Part shown: positions 6,043 through 8,197 of the stretch, in pieces
Layout of the letters: each line of letters opens with the position of its first letter
Numbering within the stretch: the first letter of the stretch is position 1
Source: Anaerolineae bacterium
GTDB lineage: Bacteria; Chloroflexota; Anaerolineae; J102
Direction of reading: 5' to 3'
Length of the DNA stretch: 8,197 bases
Assembly: GCA_026985975.1 (NCBI GenBank)
Contig: JALSPL010000448.1
Coordinates: forward strand, 1-8,197
Translations under genes and position numbers: made by a program
Notes under the pieces: generated by a model
Told to the model about the DNA's origin: nothing
Seen by the model: only the letters and a program-made list of their open reading frames with translations
Databases searched by the model: none

Positions 6043-7496
6043 GTTCTCTGCCCCAAACCATCCACGAAGCCCGTTCCCTGCTCCGTTCCGGGGCCATGAC
6101 CTCGGTAGCGCTCACCGAAGCCTACCTGGAGCGCATCGTCCAAAAAGAGCCGCAGATTCACGCGTATCTTCACGTGGCCGCAGACGCCGCCCTGGCCCAG
6201 GCCCGCACGGCGGACGAGCGCCGGGCCGCGGGCCAGGATGCGCCCTTGCTGGGCGTGCCCATCGGCGTCAAGGACATCATCACCGTGCAAGGTATGCCCG
6301 CCACTGCCGGCTCCCGCATTTTGCAGGGATTCATGCCACCTTACGAGGCCACAGTCAGCCGCAAGCTCCGGGAGCAAGGTGCGGTGTTCCTGGGCAAGCT
6401 CAACACCGATGAATTCGCCATGGGCTGGAGCACCGAAAATTCGGCTTATGGCGTCACGCATAACCCCTGGGCGCTGGATCGCGTGCCGGGGGGCAGCAGC
6501 GGCGGGCCCGCAGCTGCGGTGGCCGCAGGCGAGGCCGTGGCCGCTTTGGGCACCGACACCGGCGGCAGCGTGCGCCAACCCGCCGCCTGGACCAACACCG
6601 TAGGCTTGCGCCCCACCTATGGCCGCGTTTCCCGCTATGGCGTCATTGCCTTCGCCTCCTCGCTGGATCAAGTCGGGCCTATGACCCGAGATGTGCGAGA
6701 CAATGCCATCCTGCTGGAAGCCATCGCCGGACACGACCCCAAAGACAGCACCACCTTTCCCGAGCCAGTTCCTTCTTACGTCGACAAGCTGGAGGGCGGC
6801 GTCAAAGGGTTGCGCATCGGCCTGCCCCGGGAGTATTTCACCGAGGGCATGCACCCGGGCGTGGAAAAAGCCACGCGCGAGGCGGTGGCCCGACTGCGAG
6901 ATCTGGGCGCAGTGGTCGAAGAAGTCTCATTGCCCCACACCGATTACGGTATGCCCGTCTACTATCTCGTCGCCACAGCCGAGGCCAGCGCCAATCTCTC
7001 CCGCTACGATGGCGTGCGCTACGGCTACAGCGCCAAAGCGCCCGATCTGCTGGAAAACTATCTGCTCACCCGCGGCAGCGGCTTTGGCCAGGAAGTCAAG
7101 CGGCGCATCCTCCTGGGAACCTACGCCCTCTCAGCGGGCTATTACGACGCTTACTACTTGAAAGCCCAGAAGGTGCGAACGCTGATCCGGGCTGATTTCG
7201 ATGCCGTCTTCGAGCAATACGACGCCCTCATCGCTCCGGTGGCGCCCATCCCGCCCTATCGCATCGGCGAAGCTCCCACGGACCCCGTCTCCCTCTATCT
7301 GCTGGATGTGATGACCCTGCCTTCGGCCCTGGCGGGCGTGCCCGCCCTGGCCCTGCCCGCGGGCTTCATCGAGGAAGATGGCGCTCAACTTCCCGTCGGC
7401 ATCCAGTTCATCGGCCGTCCTCTGGACGAAGCCACCCTCTTCCGTATCGGCTACGCGTTTGAAAAAGACCGGAGACCGGAGACGGAAGACCGATGA
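6039..7496 (+). CDS. gatA: Asp-tRNA(Asn)/Glu-tRNA(Gln) amidotransferase subunit A
   Basis: Amidase-signature glutaminase of GatCAB. It releases ammonia from glutamine and channels it to GatB for amidation of mischarged tRNA. The Ser-cisSer-Lys triad is present: Lys78 in GVKDII, cis-Ser153 in GGSSGG, and nucleophile Ser177 in GTDTGGSVRQPAAW. The segments GLRPTYGRVSRYGVIAFASSLDQVGP and RILLGTYALSAGYYDAYYLKAQKVR are strongly GatA-like. At 485 residues the length is normal. The usual GGSSGGS has Pro at its last position (157); by comparison with FAAH this is not a catalytic position. The last residues, DRRPETEDR, are encoded by the left inverted repeat of the cassette at 7467-8018, so the native C-terminal tail has apparently been replaced. 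gatC overlaps it by 4 bases, whereas gatB is separated by the inserted gene. Confidence 0.97.
   Translation: MSSLPQTIHEARSLLRSGAMTSVALTEAYLERIVQKEPQIHAYLHVAADAALAQARTADERRAAGQDAPLLGVPIGVKDIITVQGMPATAGSRILQGFMPPYEATVSRKLREQGAVFLGKLNTDEFAMGWSTENSAYGVTHNPWALDRVPGGSSGGPAAAVAAGEAVAALGTDTGGSVRQPAAWTNTVGLRPTYGRVSRYGVIAFASSLDQVGPMTRDVRDNAILLEAIAGHDPKDSTTFPEPVPSYVDKLEGGVKGLRIGLPREYFTEGMHPGVEKATREAVARLRDLGAVVEEVSLPHTDYGMPVYYLVATAEASANLSRYDGVRYGYSAKAPDLLENYLLTRGSGFGQEVKRRILLGTYALSAGYYDAYYLKAQKVRTLIRADFDAVFEQYDALIAPVAPIPPYRIGEAPTDPVSLYLLDVMTLPSALAGVPALALPAGFIEEDGAQLPVGIQFIGRPLDEATLFRIGYAFEKDRRPETEDR
7467..7490 (+). repeat. Left inverted repeat of the four-helix-bundle cassette
   Basis: Built of heptamers: GACCGGA, GACCGGA, GACGGAA, then GAC. 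It overlaps the 3' end of gatA in frame, encoding DRRPETED; the next codons are CGA and the TGA stop. It is the reverse complement of 7995-8018 except at three positions. Confidence 0.8.
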
Positions 7497-7554
7497 TGGC
7501 TCACCGCATTTGTCTCCACTCATTCATTTTGTTGCCGTTTTTTCGGCCAGAGAC

Positions 7555-7983
7555 ATGACTTTCAAGTTTGAAAAACTGGAAATATGGCAAGACGCTCTGG
7601 ATTATCTGGAACTTGTCTATCGCATTGCAAACGCATTACCGGATAGCGAAAAATACAACCTTCGATCCCAGATCATCCGTGCTGCAACCTCAGTCAGTCT
7701 CAACATCGCTGAAGGCTCTACCGGACAGACTGATGCAGAACAGGTTCGTTTTCTGGGTATGGCATTACGTTCATTGCTGGAAACCGTGGCCTGTCTTCAT
7801 ATCATCCACCGTATGGATTTGGTCACCGATAGAACCGATCTGCGTCAGGCCTACCGTTCAGCCGAAATTTTGACACGCAGGCTGGTTGCCATGCGCCGAA
7901 GTTTAGCGCCAGAAAGCTCATGGTTAAAAGAACCTGAGGTCATCTACGGCAGCCATTCTGATTTCATAACCCCCTTTGATTAA
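7555..7983 (+). CDS. Four-helix-bundle protein, 23S rRNA intervening-sequence (S23) family
   Basis: A 142-residue protein of the family first seen as the ORF inside 23S rRNA intervening sequences of Leptospira and Coxiella, structurally related to the Avd accessory protein of diversity-generating retroelements. Diagnostic features: FKFEKLEIWQDALDYLELVYRIAN (helix 1), NLRSQIIRAATSVSLNIAEG (residues about 43-62, the family hallmark around SQIxRAAxSVxxNIAEG), and a third helix with EQVRFLGMALRSLLETVACLHI, then a fourth around RSAEILTRRLVAMRRS. The biochemical function of the family is unknown. The ATG at 7555 gives the normal N-terminus; an upstream in-frame ATG at 7378 would overlap gatA by 119 bases with non-family sequence. 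No reverse transcriptase or rRNA gene is nearby, so neither the DGR nor the rRNA context applies. It splits gatA from gatB. Confidence 0.9.
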   Translation: MTFKFEKLEIWQDALDYLELVYRIANALPDSEKYNLRSQIIRAATSVSLNIAEGSTGQTDAEQVRFLGMALRSLLETVACLHIIHRMDLVTDRTDLRQAYRSAEILTRRLVAMRRSLAPESSWLKEPEVIYGSHSDFITPFD

Positions 7984-7994
7984 CATTATCTGCT

Positions 7995-8018
7995 GTCCTC
8001 CGTCCCCGGTCCCCGGTC
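7995..8018 (-). repeat. Right inverted repeat of the four-helix-bundle cassette
   Basis: On the minus strand it reads GACCGGG, GACCGGG, GACGGAG, GAC. It matches the left repeat with a G for A at the last base of each heptamer. In a gatA-to-gatB transcript the two arms could form a stem of 6+6+6+3 Watson-Crick pairs separated by single A-C mismatches. Confidence 0.8.
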
Positions 8019-8055
8019 GTGGCGGCGTCATCAGCGTTCCCATCCCCACCACCCC

Positions 8056-8197
8056 ATGCCCAACGCAACCCCCTACGAAGTCGTTATCGGCCTTGAAGTC
8101 CACGCCGAACTCATCACCCAATCAAAGATGTTCTGCTCGTGCAGCGCCGATTTCTTTGGCGCTGCGCCCAACACCCATGTATGCCCGGTGTGTCTGG
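8056..8197 (+). CDS. gatB: Asp-tRNA(Asn)/Glu-tRNA(Gln) amidotransferase subunit B, N-terminal 47 codons (cut by right edge)
   Basis: The tRNA-binding kinase/transamidase subunit of GatCAB, which phosphorylates the side-chain carboxylate of mischarged Asp or Glu on tRNA and amidates it with ammonia from GatA. The start [20 protein letters not shown] is characteristic, and the first cysteines of the GatB metal-binding motif are present (CSCS at about 27-30, CPVC at about 43-46). The frame runs off the window. The ATG is 37 bases after the right inverted repeat. The region before it is C-rich (CCACCACCCC) without a Shine-Dalgarno, so translation is either SD-independent or depends on coupling that the inserted gene has disturbed. 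Confidence 0.95.
   Translation, partial: MPNATPYEVVIGLEVHAELITQSKMFCSCSADFFGAAPNTHVCPVCL

Larger units (their letters stand above)
7467..8018. mobile_element. Putative IR-bounded cassette carrying a four-helix-bundle gene
   Basis: A 552-bp segment between gatA and gatB is bounded by 24-base inverted repeats (7467-7490 and 7995-8018; 21 of 24 positions agree). Inside is one gene of the 23S rRNA intervening-sequence protein family (7555-7983), visibly richer in A+T than gatA. There is no transposase, so if mobile it moves in trans or by another route. The boundaries come from the repeats alone; I see no clear target-site duplication. That it is an inserted element is inference from the interrupted gatCAB order, the composition and the repeat structure. 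Confidence 0.5.

Noticed and set aside
6507..6512. GatA signature with Pro where GGSSGGS usually has Ser
   Set aside because: By comparison with FAAH the cis-Ser is the first Ser of the SS pair and the nucleophile is in TGGS; both are present, so the enzyme should be active.
7467..7490. Heptamer repeats as a CRISPR or minisatellite array
   Set aside because: Only three units with no spacers; the meaningful structure is the inverted copy at 7995-8018.
7378..7554. Longer start for the four-helix-bundle gene
   Set aside because: It would overlap gatA by 119 bases and add residues unlike the family; homology begins at MTFKFEKLEIWQ.
7555..7983. Four-helix-bundle gene as a diversity-generating retroelement Avd
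   Set aside because: No reverse transcriptase, template repeat or variable-repeat target is visible in the window.

Overview
The window (8,197 bases, GC-rich in the coding parts) is bacterial. It suggests an organism that uses T-box riboswitches and makes amide-aminoacyl-tRNAs through GatCAB. A member of the Chloroflexota (Anaerolineae-like) would fit the GC content, the T-box valS leader, the Pro/Thr/Ala-rich lipoprotein followed by a PD40 propeller, and the intergenic repeats. That placement is inference, not proof.

Layout. Positions 1-2370 read leftward and everything from 2621 reads rightward. On the minus strand lie the first 248 codons of valyl-tRNA synthetase (valS, cut by the left edge), its long T-box leader (about 802-1115) and promoter (1122-1150), and then a 403-residue TolB/PD40-type beta-propeller protein. 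Two back-to-back promoters (2431-2459 minus, 2476-2504 plus) drive the propeller gene and the rightward cluster. The cluster holds a ThrA-type aspartate kinase, a homoserine dehydrogenase 4 bases after it, a Nudix hydrolase, and gatC, gatA and the start of gatB. A four-helix-bundle (23S rRNA intervening-sequence type) gene sits between gatA and gatB.

How the genes work together. Aspartate kinase and homoserine dehydrogenase catalyse steps 1 and 3 of the aspartate pathway towards threonine, methionine and isoleucine. GatCAB amidates Glu-tRNA(Gln) and/or Asp-tRNA(Asn), and ValS charges tRNA(Val). The region is therefore a core amino-acid and tRNA-charging neighbourhood. The Nudix and propeller genes have no clear functional link to it.

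Most interesting points. (1) The four-helix-bundle gene lies inside a 552-bp cassette bounded by 24-bp inverted repeats made of heptamers. The left repeat encodes the last residues of GatA, and the two repeats could pair in mRNA much as the stems of 23S rRNA intervening sequences do. (2) The valS T-box leader can be read almost completely (AGTA box, GUC valine specifier, antiterminator, terminator). It has apparently been colonised by intergenic repeats: two related palindromes, and a CGCAAAGGGGCAAAGACGCC-type repeat in the loop of the hairpin just before the antiterminator. (3) The aspartate kinase/homoserine dehydrogenase pair looks like an unfused ThrA.
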